From assembly GCA_036258175.1 (NCBI GenBank), contig DATAEE010000006.1, positions 1 through 64,000 on the forward strand: a stretch of 64,000 bases of DNA. The letters are read 5' to 3'. The stretch's first letter is position 1. Each line of letters starts with the position of its first letter. This DNA is from DATAEE01 sp036258175 (GTDB taxonomy: Bacteria; Acidobacteriota; Vicinamibacteria; Vicinamibacterales; 2-12-FULL-66-21). A model generated the notes under the pieces. It was not told where the DNA came from, ran no database searches, and saw only the letters and a program-made list of their open reading frames with translations. Positions 44,809-53,435 of this stretch are shown here, one piece after another. A program made the translations under genes and the position numbers.

Positions 44809-46209
44809 TCAGGCAAACATAGCCTTGTAGTGCCGATACCACTCGCTCTCGAACCGCTCGTCCGGGTCGTACTGGCGCTTGAGCCGGAGGAACTCCCGGA
44901 TTTGCGGATAACACGCCTCGACCTGATCGCGCCGCGCCCAGCGGTGATAGGTGAGGTAGTAGCTGCCGCCATAGCGGCGTGCGTGATCGATCAGCCGTCG
45001 AAACGCCTCGGCGGTCCGACCGAGCGCAGCCGGGGTGTGCTCGGTATGCAGGTTCAGGACGATGCACGCCCAGCGGTTTTTCGCCCACGCCAGGAACGTC
45101 TCGTCGTCCCGCTCGATCAGGCGCACCGTGCCGTAGATCACGTTGACGTCGCTGCGCCGGAAGTCGGCGCGAACGTCGTGCAGGAACGCCTCGAACGCCG
45201 CGCGAGGGACGAACACCTCGCTAATCATTTCTGTTGAGCGATGCGGGCTGCCGACGTCGAGCGCGCGGTGATAATCGTCGAGATACTCCGCGAGCTGGTG
45301 GGTGTCGGACCAGTAGATCTGCCCGTCCGTCGCAAGGTAATGGCGCGCGTAGTGCTCGAAAGCGCGCTTCTTGTCGACGTGCGCGAGCCGGACGAGCTCG
45401 CGCCAGTCCCGGTCGCCGAGAACGCGCTGGTCTGTTGGGATCTCGACGTCGCCGGCGATCGGCCGGTAACAGGAGCAGACGCCCGCGCGGAGGAAGTTCG
45501 GCGTCGACGGATCGATCGCGAACTGGAAGTCGCCGAACTCGAATCCGGCGTCGACTCGACGGTCGAAGCGCGCCATCAAACCGTCGGTCGTCGGCATCCC
45601 GACGCGGCGTTCCATCTTCCGCCTCGGACGCAGCCGGAGCGTGACGCTGGACACCACACCGAACAGCCCGTAGCCGCCGATCGCCAGGCGGAAGAGTTCG
45701 GGGCGCTCCTCGCGGCTGCAGCGCCGCACGCAACCGGCTGCGTCGACGAGCGTGAACGACTCGACGTCAGCGACGAACGGACGGAGTGAAAGACCGCGAC
45801 CGTGAATGTTCGCTCCGAGCGAACCACCGATCGTGAGACGATCCGCACCGGTTTGCTTCTGGACGATCCCCCACTGCACCATCCGGCCGGCCTGTCGGCT
45901 GATCAACGTGTCGATCAGGGCGGGCCACATGATTCCCGCTTCGACCGTGACCAGACCCGCGCCCGCGTCGAACGACAGGACGCGATCCAGGGCGGTCAAG
46001 TCGAGCAGGACGGCACTCTCGCCGAACTGTTGCCCTCCCATTGAATGGCGGCCGCCCGCGATGGCGACCTTCGCGCGCCGCTCCCGGGCGGACACCACGA
46101 TGCGCTGCAGCTCCTCGAGCGACCGCGGCCGACGGACGCTCGCGACGGTAGTCGCGTTGAGCTGCGAGTGGATGTCGTTGACGACGGTGCGTTCGTCGAT
46201 CGCGAGCAT
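44809..46209 (-). CDS. FAD-linked oxidase (BBE/vanillyl-alcohol-oxidase fold)
   Basis: A 466-aa flavoprotein. The FAD-binding PP-loop is VAIAGGRHSMGGQQFGESAV, followed by LVTVEAGIMWPALIDTLIS and LTIGGSLGANIHGRGLSLRP, the standard second and third FAD segments. The C-terminal substrate domain ends DPDERFESEWYRHYKAMFA. Relatives include sugar-lactone and berberine-bridge-type oxidases, but no substrate is indicated. A TATCGT element ends 7 bases before the ATG, suggesting leaderless transcription. The downstream small gene is probably in the same operon. Confidence 0.88.
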   Translation of the reverse strand: MLAIDERTVVNDIHSQLNATTVASVRRPRSLEELQRIVVSARERRAKVAIAGGRHSMGGQQFGESAVLLDLTALDRVLSFDAGAGLVTVEAGIMWPALIDTLISRQAGRMVQWGIVQKQTGADRLTIGGSLGANIHGRGLSLRPFVADVESFTLVDAAGCVRRCSREERPELFRLAIGGYGLFGVVSSVTLRLRPRRKMERRVGMPTTDGLMARFDRRVDAGFEFGDFQFAIDPSTPNFLRAGVCSCYRPIAGDVEIPTDQRVLGDRDWRELVRLAHVDKKRAFEHYARHYLATDGQIYWSDTHQLAEYLDDYHRALDVGSPHRSTEMISEVFVPRAAFEAFLHDVRADFRRSDVNVIYGTVRLIERDDETFLAWAKNRWACIVLNLHTEHTPAALGRTAEAFRRLIDHARRYGGSYYLTYHRWARRDQVEACYPQIREFLRLKRQYDPDERFESEWYRHYKAMFA

Positions 46210-46216
46210 GAAATCG

Positions 46217-46222
46217 ACGATA
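46217..46222 (-). promoter_or_regulatory. -10-like TATCGT before the FAD oxidase
   Basis: TATCGT on the minus strand ends 7 bases before the ATG at 46209; no Shine-Dalgarno is present. Confidence 0.45.
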
Positions 46223-46283
46223 CGCGCGCGCGTGGTTCAAGTCGTGAGGCGGGCCTGAGACAGGCTGAAAAACTGTGAGGGTT

Positions 46284-47783
46284 CTAACTCGCTCTCTCTG
46301 CTACCGTTGCCAGCACGCGCTCGAACCGGGGATGGCTCTTGAGCGGCGCCAGGAGCGGCTCGATCTGGATCGTCCAGCCCCCGAAAAACGGGCCCTCGAC
46401 GGCGAGGAGGCGCTCGAGCGCCTCGCAAGCCTCCTCCGGGGCGCCGGCGGCAACGCGCTCGAAGGCTTCGGTGAGGCGGGCCTCGGCGAGCCGGCCGCCG
46501 CGGCCAAGATCGGCGGCGGATTGACGCGCGCGATCCAGCTCCGCGGCCGCGGCCTGCGAATCGCCGTCACGTCCGGACGCGACCGCAAGCCCGACGTGCG
46601 AGCGCGCGTGCCCGGGAAACAACTCCAGCGCGCGCCGGAAACTCTCGGAGGCCAGGGGGAAATCGCCGAGCGCAATCGCGGCGAAGCCGAGGCCGTCGAA
46701 CGCATTCATCGCGAACTCCGGCGCGTAGAGCTGCGTGTTCGGCACCGTCTCGCGCTGAAACTCCATCGTCGCTTCCGCGGCGTCGCCGCGGGCCAGGCGG
46801 ACCAGGCCGAGGAGCCAGTGCAGACCGCGCGCCGGAAACCGCTCGCGGCGGCCGGCCTGCCGGTCCTGCACGATCACGCCTTCGCGCAACGCGTGTTCCG
46901 CGCGATCGAGATCGCCCCTCGCGATGTGCACCATCGCGATCTCGAAGTGACCGTACGCGAACTCCGAGTAGAGGTTGAGCGCCGTCCCGAGCGCCACGAG
47001 CCGCTCCGAGCCCCACGCGGCGTGGCCGTGCCGGAAGTGATGCGCCCAGTTGGCGGGATCGAGGCGGACAGCGTGGCGGGCCGAGGCCAGCGCCTCGTTC
47101 GCCCGGCCGGCGCTCACCAGCAGAAATGAGAGCGTGGCGTGCGCTTCGGCGAAATCGCGATCGAGCTCGATCGCGCGCTTCGCATGATCGATGGCGGAGG
47201 CGAGCAGCGCGTGGTCCGGACGGTTGCGCGCCCGCGACAGCTCGTACTCGTAGAAGCGCGCGTTCGCGAGTCCGACGTGCGGTGCAGGGTAACGTGGGTC
47301 GAGCGATGCCGCGCGCGTGAAGTCGGCGATCGCCTTGCCGACCAGATCCGCATCCAGCGCCTCGAGCTTCAGCTTCCCGTCGGTGAAGGCCTGGGCCGCG
47401 TCGAGGCTCGACGTTTCCCGCGCCGATCGGATTGGCGCCGTCGCCGCCGGCTGCGGCGCCTCGACTACTGTGACCGGCGCGATGAAACGGTAGCCGCGCC
47501 GTGCGACCGTCTGAATGAAACGGGGAGACGCCGCGTTGTCCCCCAGCGCCTGCCGCAGATCCGAGACCGCCTGCGTCAGCGCGTTGTCGGTCACGACGAC
47601 GTCGGGCCAGGCCGCGGCAAAGAGCGCTTCTTTGGTCACGAGATTGCCGGCGTGTGAGACGAGATGAAGCAGCAGCTCGACGAGCTTGGGCGAGAGCGGC
47701 ACGGCGACCCCCTCGCGCATCAGCCGGTACGCGCCAGCCTCGATCTCGAAGGGGCCGAAGCGATAGCCGATCGGGGTCGGCAT
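46284..47783 (-). CDS. Winged-helix transcriptional regulator with TPR domain
   Basis: A 499-aa protein. The N-terminal OmpR/CadC-type winged helix (1-105) has FEIEAGAYRLMREGVAVPLS, NALTQAVSDLRQALGDN and the terminal IQTVARRGYRFIAPV. After a short linker, TPR-like repeats (about 130-490) follow: AIDHAKRAIELDRDFAEAHA, NEALASARHAVRLDPANWAH, DFPLASESFRRALELFPGH. No membrane segment is visible, unlike CadC. It is probably a DNA-binding regulator with protein-interaction helices; the target genes are unknown. TACAAT ends 10 bases before the ATG. The following gene is 31 bases away, same strand. Confidence 0.88.
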   Translation of the reverse strand: MPTPIGYRFGPFEIEAGAYRLMREGVAVPLSPKLVELLLHLVSHAGNLVTKEALFAAAWPDVVVTDNALTQAVSDLRQALGDNAASPRFIQTVARRGYRFIAPVTVVEAPQPAATAPIRSARETSSLDAAQAFTDGKLKLEALDADLVGKAIADFTRAASLDPRYPAPHVGLANARFYEYELSRARNRPDHALLASAIDHAKRAIELDRDFAEAHATLSFLLVSAGRANEALASARHAVRLDPANWAHHFRHGHAAWGSERLVALGTALNLYSEFAYGHFEIAMVHIARGDLDRAEHALREGVIVQDRQAGRRERFPARGLHWLLGLVRLARGDAAEATMEFQRETVPNTQLYAPEFAMNAFDGLGFAAIALGDFPLASESFRRALELFPGHARSHVGLAVASGRDGDSQAAAAELDRARQSAADLGRGGRLAEARLTEAFERVAAGAPEEACEALERLLAVEGPFFGGWTIQIEPLLAPLKSHPRFERVLATVAERAS

Positions 47784-47814
47784 GTGGCGCGGGATTGTAT
47801 AGCGAAAGCCGCAG

Positions 47815-50800
47815 CTACGGCTTCGTCATGTCCACCGAGACCGACGTGACTTCGTTGTGCTTGATCGTCGCGATGACCTTCCGCTCGCCGTGCTCAGGGT
47901 GTCTGAGGACGAGCGTATGCGTGCCGATCGGAACCCGGCGGTTCGTGATCGGCGTGGGTCCCATCTTGGTCTCGTCGATCCAGACCTCGGCGTACGGAAC
48001 GGCTGTCACCGTCAGCCGTCCGACTGGCGTGATGGTGAGCGTGCGTGTCTCGCCGGGGTCGACCTCGATCGTATGCACCTCGCGATACCCCATTTCCTTG
48101 TTGACCGCGAGGATCTGCTGCTCGCCGGGCGGTAGCATGATCGGCTCGGAGCCGTTGCCCACCGACCGCCCGTTGACGCTCAACTCCAGTTCGATTGGCG
48201 CAAACACCTTGACGAAGCCCGAGTACAGCTCCACGTCGACCAGCGCCTGTTCGCCGCGGACAACGTTGACTGTGCGGCGGACGGAGCCGATGCTGCTCTC
48301 GATCGTCACCGTGTGGGTTCCGACCGACGTGTTCGGCAGATCGAGCGGCGTCTCGCCCTGCAGCTTGCCGTCGACGTACACCTTGGCTCCAGGTGGCTCG
48401 GACGAAATCCGGAGACCTCCACGTCCCGCCGGTCGAACGCGCGACCAGGCGTACCGTTCGACGCGTGTCTTCCCTTCTTCGACGACGATCGATTTCTCGT
48501 ACGTCAGGCCGCGCCGGGTGAGCTTCAGCTCGTGCTTCCCTGCCGTGAGGGGAATCGTCAGCGGCGTCTTCCCCTTCAGCTCGTCGTCCACGTACACCTG
48601 ACTGCCCGTGGGCGTCGTCTCCACCGTCAGCATCCCGGGCTCCGGGGCCACCACGGCAGATGACCAGCCGAACTTGAACGCGGCAAATCCTGCCACTGCG
48701 AGCACGACGATGATGGCGGCGAACTTCCACAGGCTGAAGCCCGGCCGCTCCGGCATCTCGATCATCGCCGGCGGGCGCAACTGAGGTTCCGGCCGCGCCG
48801 TGAAGCCGACGTTCCGATCGCGCGTGCGCGCGCGCGCGACCACGTCGGCAGACGGATCCTTCAGCCGGATGGGCGCCGGAGGCGACGGCGGCGTTGCCAG
48901 CACCGGCGGGGCGACGGTCCTCGGAGACATCGCCGGGAAGATCGGCGACGGCGGTGGCAACGGAACGACACCAGGCGGCGGAATATCCGGTAGCGCCGCT
49001 GACGGAAACGGAGACGCCGGGGCCGGAAGCGGAGCCACACCCGGAGGCGGAATGTCAGGCAGCACGTACGCAAGAGCGGGCGGCGCCGGCGGCGGCGGGG
49101 GCGGCGTGACGTGAACGGCCGGCGGCGCCTGAGGATCCGGTTCGCGCCTGTGCACCTTGAGCTTCTTCGGCTTCTTCTTCTTTCTGTCGGTGTCGCGCGA
49201 TTCTTCCGGCGCGGGCGTCGGCACCATCGCGGGCGCGAGCGGAGGCGGCGCGATCGGTGCGGGCGCCGGCTCCGCGACCGGCGGAGGCTCGGGCGCTGCA
49301 ACTGCGACGGGCTCGGGCGCGGCGACAGGCGGAGGAGCAATCATCCGCGGCGACGGCTCCGGCGCCGGTGGCGCAACTGGCGGCGGCTCAGGTTCGATCC
49401 ATGCCGGAGCCGCCGCCGCTGGCGGTACCGGAGGCTCGACCGGCGGCGGCGCGGGCGGCGGCGCCGAGTGCGGAACCGGGAAAGGCGAAGCGAGCTTGTG
49501 GACCAGCCGCTCGAGCCGTTCGAGCACGGTCATGTGCGCGACTTCGGGCTCGGCCGTCGGCGGTTGATCGAACGACGTTTCGAACGGCGCCGGAGGCGCC
49601 GGCGGCGGCAGCGGCGCAGGTTCGGGCTCGGGCCGCCGCTCGCGGCGAAGCGCGCGGAACAGACCCGGCGGCTCTGGCAGAGCAGCCACCGGCGAAGGAT
49701 CCTTGACGATCGGCTCGAGCACCGGCTTCGGCGCAGGCCCCGCCGGCGCGTTGAATGTGAACTCGAAGTGCGACTCGGGCGGCGGCGGCGCCGCAGGCGG
49801 TTCGAGCCACGACTCGCGGCGCGGGGGCTCGAAGACCACTCGTTCCGGCGTGAAAACCGGTTCGGGATCCGAGATGGGCGCGAATTCGGGTCCGGGCGTG
49901 AAGTTCTCGAGCGGTGCCGGCTCCGGCTTCGACAACACCACAGGTTCCGGCTCCGGTATCCACGCGGGCGGCGGCGGCTCGAATTCTGGCTCGGGCGCCC
50001 TGATCACGAACCGCTCCGGTTCCACAACCTTGACGGGCTCCGGCTCCAGAGCTGCAACAGGCTCGGGCTCGGGGAACGTGAACACGATCGGTTCCGACTC
50101 GGGGATCAGGATCGGTTCCGGATCGGGCGTTGCGAACACGATCGACTCGATCTTCGGCAGCGGCTCGATCTTCGCCAGCGGCCTCAAAGGCGCCGGCGCA
50201 GGCGGCGGCACGATTCGAATGGCCGGAGGCGGGCTTGCCGCGCCGAAGCCAGAGGCGAAGGCGGGAGGCGGCGCTTCGACAACCTGCGGCGGCCGCACGA
50301 CGTCATGCAGGAACGTCACGAGCGCGCTGCGCGATCCCGCGAGGCCTCCGCCGTCGAACGTGAGCTGCCCGAAGCTCGCGCACGCGTGCGCCACGTTGCC
50401 GAATCCCTGGCGACCCTCGAGGTTGAGCGCGCGCTCGAGCCATGCGCGCAGTCCGGTCGCGAGATCGTCGCCGCCGCTGATGAGCGCCACGTCGCTGACC
50501 TCGGCGACCAGGGCCGGGATCTTGTGCGGGTATTCCCTGGCCTCGATCGGACGGCCGAGCGCCATCGCGATCAGCACCAGCGCGATCTGTCGCGCGTCGG
50601 ATGCCTCGTCGAACGTCGCGCCGTCGGCGGCGCCGGCAACACCGAGGTCGCTCCACAACCGTGACGGGGAGAATCGAAGCCGCGGCAGGATCGGCGCGAA
50701 GATGTAGTCGGTCAGTCCGACGTCACCGGTCTCGGAAATAACGATGCGCGATGGCGCAATCGCGCCGTGAACCATCTTGAGCGCGCCAGAAAAAGAGGCC

Positions 50801-51168
50801 ATCGCGAGCAGCAGCTCGCCGGCGGTCTGGAGCGCGGCCGCGATGTCAGGAAAGACGTTGCGTTCTTTTGCGATCTCGAGAAGATCCGACAGCCGCTCGC
50901 CCGGCATGTAGTCCGACACGACGACGACCTGGCCGGTGATGCGGTCGCGGTCGACGTCGCGCGCGCGAGGAAACCGCGGGTCCGTCAGTTTCGAGACGCG
51001 GTCGATCTGCGCGCCAAGGGCCGCCTCGAACGCGGCGAGCTCGGGGCGGACTCGCAGGCGCTCGCGCACTTCGCCCAACGGCCGATCGAAGCCAAGCACA
51101 CGCTCGCCCAGACCGTCCCGGAAGCCGGACGAAGACACGAACGTACGGATCTCAGCCTTTGCCGCCAC
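47815..51168 (-). CDS. Pseudokinase - proline-rich - transmembrane - PEGA repeat protein
   Basis: An 1117-aa protein from a GTG at 51168. Residues ~20-290 look like a degraded Ser/Thr-kinase fold: VVVSDYMPGERLSDLLEIAK, then KMVHGAIAPSRIVISETGDV at the catalytic-loop position, where HRD is HGA, and GLTDYIF instead of DFG. Activity is therefore unlikely. A proline- and glutamate-rich segment of about 500 residues (~295-800; PEPEP, PPPPPPAPP runs) leads to one membrane helix (~812-832, FAAIIVVLAVAGFAAFKF). Four PEGA-type repeats (MLTVETTPTGSQVYVDDELK, GLRISSEPPGAKVYVDGKLQ and two more diverged) end the protein outside. It probably transmits or scaffolds signals between cytoplasm and envelope. 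Confidence 0.85.
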   Translation of the reverse strand: MAAKAEIRTFVSSSGFRDGLGERVLGFDRPLGEVRERLRVRPELAAFEAALGAQIDRVSKLTDPRFPRARDVDRDRITGQVVVVSDYMPGERLSDLLEIAKERNVFPDIAAALQTAGELLLAMASFSGALKMVHGAIAPSRIVISETGDVGLTDYIFAPILPRLRFSPSRLWSDLGVAGAADGATFDEASDARQIALVLIAMALGRPIEAREYPHKIPALVAEVSDVALISGGDDLATGLRAWLERALNLEGRQGFGNVAHACASFGQLTFDGGGLAGSRSALVTFLHDVVRPPQVVEAPPPAFASGFGAASPPPAIRIVPPPAPAPLRPLAKIEPLPKIESIVFATPDPEPILIPESEPIVFTFPEPEPVAALEPEPVKVVEPERFVIRAPEPEFEPPPPAWIPEPEPVVLSKPEPAPLENFTPGPEFAPISDPEPVFTPERVVFEPPRRESWLEPPAAPPPPESHFEFTFNAPAGPAPKPVLEPIVKDPSPVAALPEPPGLFRALRRERRPEPEPAPLPPPAPPAPFETSFDQPPTAEPEVAHMTVLERLERLVHKLASPFPVPHSAPPPAPPPVEPPVPPAAAAPAWIEPEPPPVAPPAPEPSPRMIAPPPVAAPEPVAVAAPEPPPVAEPAPAPIAPPPLAPAMVPTPAPEESRDTDRKKKKPKKLKVHRREPDPQAPPAVHVTPPPPPPAPPALAYVLPDIPPPGVAPLPAPASPFPSAALPDIPPPGVVPLPPPSPIFPAMSPRTVAPPVLATPPSPPAPIRLKDPSADVVARARTRDRNVGFTARPEPQLRPPAMIEMPERPGFSLWKFAAIIVVLAVAGFAAFKFGWSSAVVAPEPGMLTVETTPTGSQVYVDDELKGKTPLTIPLTAGKHELKLTRRGLTYEKSIVVEEGKTRVERYAWSRVRPAGRGGLRISSEPPGAKVYVDGKLQGETPLDLPNTSVGTHTVTIESSIGSVRRTVNVVRGEQALVDVELYSGFVKVFAPIELELSVNGRSVGNGSEPIMLPPGEQQILAVNKEMGYREVHTIEVDPGETRTLTITPVGRLTVTAVPYAEVWIDETKMGPTPITNRRVPIGTHTLVLRHPEHGERKVIATIKHNEVTSVSVDMTKP

Positions 51169-51275
51169 GTGAACTGTGACAAGTCTGCAACCGCCGGACC
51201 ACAGCTAATTTCTGGCCTTCGGGCGTGTACCGAACAGATGCAGTGCCTGACTGTCACAACACGAAGCCGTGACTT

Positions 51276-53330
51276 TCAGTTCTGTAAGTGGCTTACGATC
51301 CGCGAGATGGCGTCCCCTTCGACGATGCGGTCCACGACCTCCATCCCGCGGACAACCCTTGCAAACACCGTGTAGCGGTGATCGAGGCGTGGATTGTCCA
51401 CGAGGTTGATGAAGATCTGTGCGTCCCCGGTGTCGTGGCCGCGCGTCGAGATACCGAGGGTGCCGCGATCGTGCGACACGAGGCCGACTTCGTCACGCAT
51501 GTAGGGATCGTGCCCCGCGTACTCGTTCGCGCCAGGGCTCCCGCCCTGGATCACGAAGTCCGGCTCGACGCGATGGAACGTGAGGCCGTCGTACACGCGT
51601 TGCCGCGCGAGCCGGACGAATCTGGCCACCGTCGCGGACGCCTCCTCGGGCATCAACACCAGCTCGAACGAACCGCCAGACGCCATCGTGACTGTAGCGC
51701 GATGCGGCCGGGCGAGGAGATCGGTGAGCTCTTCGTTCGTGAACGGAACTGATTTGGGCGACGACGGAGGAACTGAGACCGCGACGCCGCGTGCCGCCAG
51801 CGCTTCGGCGATCGCCGTCAGTGGATCCCGCGCGGTGTCGCTGCGCTTGGCGACCAGACGATCAAACGCCGCCCGGAGCGCCGAAACCGCACCCGGATGT
51901 TTGCTGTCCTTAAACAAGCGCGCAGCAGTCAGTACGAGTTGATAGTCATCGGCGTTCAAGGCTTCCGCGATGAGGGCATCGTCTTCGCGCGGTGTTCTTG
52001 TGCCGAGGATTTCGATCGCAGCCTCGCGAACGTTGGGATGGGAATCGCGCGCCAGTCGACGAAGCGTCCCCAGGTCCGACAGGTTGCCGGCGGAACGCGC
52101 CGCGTACATCCGCGTTTGCCAGACGCGAGACTGGGCGTGCGCGCGTACGAGCTCCGGCGCGCGATCGCAGGAGGGCGACTTCGGTCCGGAGTCGCGTCGC
52201 GTGCAGGCCGTCGCGAGTGAACCGAGCGCAGAGGCCGCCAGATGCCAGCGTCCTTCCCGATCCCTCGTCGGGGCGCTTGCGAGGCTGACGAGCGTCGCCA
52301 GCGCAGGAGCGGAATCGGCATTGCATGGCTGCGCAAGCGTTGCCGCCGCCCGGCGCGCGACGTGCGCGTCCACGTCGCGCGTGAGAGGGACGATGGCGGC
52401 GCACGGAATCGTTGCCGATTGACCGAGCGAGCGCAGCGCCTCGAATCGCACCTGCGGCGATGCGTCTTTGAGCGCCGCGACGCTTCGCGCAACGCCGCCC
52501 GGCAGCGCCGCGCCGTGCTGCACGGCCAGACGCCGCACCTGCCAGTCGCGATCGGTGAACGCGAAGACAGCCGCGTCATCAGTCACTGCCGATGACACAC
52601 CAAGGGTCTGGACTGCCAGACGTCGCACGCGCGCGTACCGCTCAGCTTCCATTGCGGCTCCGACGGTCGGGAACGTGCTGCGAGTGGCCTCCTCGAGCGC
52701 CTTGATGGTTTCCGGTGCCGGACTGCGAGTGGTGTTTGGACGGCGGGCGAACAGGCGGCTCAGCCCGCGAACGGCGCCGTCAACTTCGACCATGGATCGC
52801 CTGGAAAGCCGGCCGGCCGTTCCGGTCGCAACGCGTGTCGAGTCGAACAACGAGGCATACGTTGCCAGCGTGCGTTGGACGGCAGAGACATCTTCTGCGG
52901 AGTACTCGAGGCGTCCGAGCGTCTGAAGCAGCGCGCCTCGGACGGCTGCATCCGGCTCGCGGGAAAGCCGCTCGGTCAGAACCGCTGCCGCGCGCCGCAC
53001 ATTCCCGCCGGAGACATTGAACACCGACTGTCCAACGGCATTCGCTGCCTCGCGCCGGACACCGGCGTCACCATCCTCGAGCAGAGCCGCGATTCGATCG
53101 AGAAGTTCCGGCCGCTCGAGCCGCCCGAGCGCGCGGACCGCAGCGCGGCGCACCGCCGGATCGTTGCTCTTTGTCCCGTCGAGAATGGCCTCGAGGTCGG
53201 CCGCGGTGGGAGCACGCGCGTCTTCCGCGACGAGAATCGCGTGGATTCTGCGAGCTTCGACGCTGATCGTCTGCTGAATGGGAAGTGCGGTCGCGAGCGC
53301 CAGCGCGACGATGTTTCCAAAACCCAGCAT
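51276..53330 (-). CDS. Exported HEAT-repeat protein fused to a cyclophilin domain
   Basis: About 684 aa from ATG at 53330; a start 36 bases upstream (53366) is also in frame. A hydrophobic N-terminal helix (GFGNIVALALATALPIQQ) is a signal peptide. Residues ~45-500 are HEAT-like repeats (SNDPAVRRAAVRALGRLERP, DGDAGVRREAANAVGQSVFN, HPNVREAAIEILGTRT). The C-terminus (~530-684) is a cyclophilin: LTFHRVEPDFVIQGGSPGAN, TLGISTRGHDTGDAQIFIN and VFARVVRGMEVVDRI. It may hold a client on the HEAT scaffold and isomerise prolines. The combination is unusual in my experience. TAATTA is the nearest -10-like sequence. Confidence 0.88.
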   Translation of the reverse strand: MLGFGNIVALALATALPIQQTISVEARRIHAILVAEDARAPTAADLEAILDGTKSNDPAVRRAAVRALGRLERPELLDRIAALLEDGDAGVRREAANAVGQSVFNVSGGNVRRAAAVLTERLSREPDAAVRGALLQTLGRLEYSAEDVSAVQRTLATYASLFDSTRVATGTAGRLSRRSMVEVDGAVRGLSRLFARRPNTTRSPAPETIKALEEATRSTFPTVGAAMEAERYARVRRLAVQTLGVSSAVTDDAAVFAFTDRDWQVRRLAVQHGAALPGGVARSVAALKDASPQVRFEALRSLGQSATIPCAAIVPLTRDVDAHVARRAAATLAQPCNADSAPALATLVSLASAPTRDREGRWHLAASALGSLATACTRRDSGPKSPSCDRAPELVRAHAQSRVWQTRMYAARSAGNLSDLGTLRRLARDSHPNVREAAIEILGTRTPREDDALIAEALNADDYQLVLTAARLFKDSKHPGAVSALRAAFDRLVAKRSDTARDPLTAIAEALAARGVAVSVPPSSPKSVPFTNEELTDLLARPHRATVTMASGGSFELVLMPEEASATVARFVRLARQRVYDGLTFHRVEPDFVIQGGSPGANEYAGHDPYMRDEVGLVSHDRGTLGISTRGHDTGDAQIFINLVDNPRLDHRYTVFARVVRGMEVVDRIVEGDAISRIVSHLQN

Positions 53331-53435
53331 CCAGCTATCAATAATTAGAATGCGCTGGGGCCCCACCCCCAGCGCCTGCCACGCCTCGCTCGCGCTCGGC
53401 GCGCGGTTTCGCGCATCTGGGCGAATCCAAGCAGG

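Noticed and set aside
49111..50664. A 517-codon plus-strand frame opposite the proline-rich part of the PEGA protein
   Set aside because: It is the Arg-rich mirror of the proline-rich repeats (RRRRR runs) and has no start signals.
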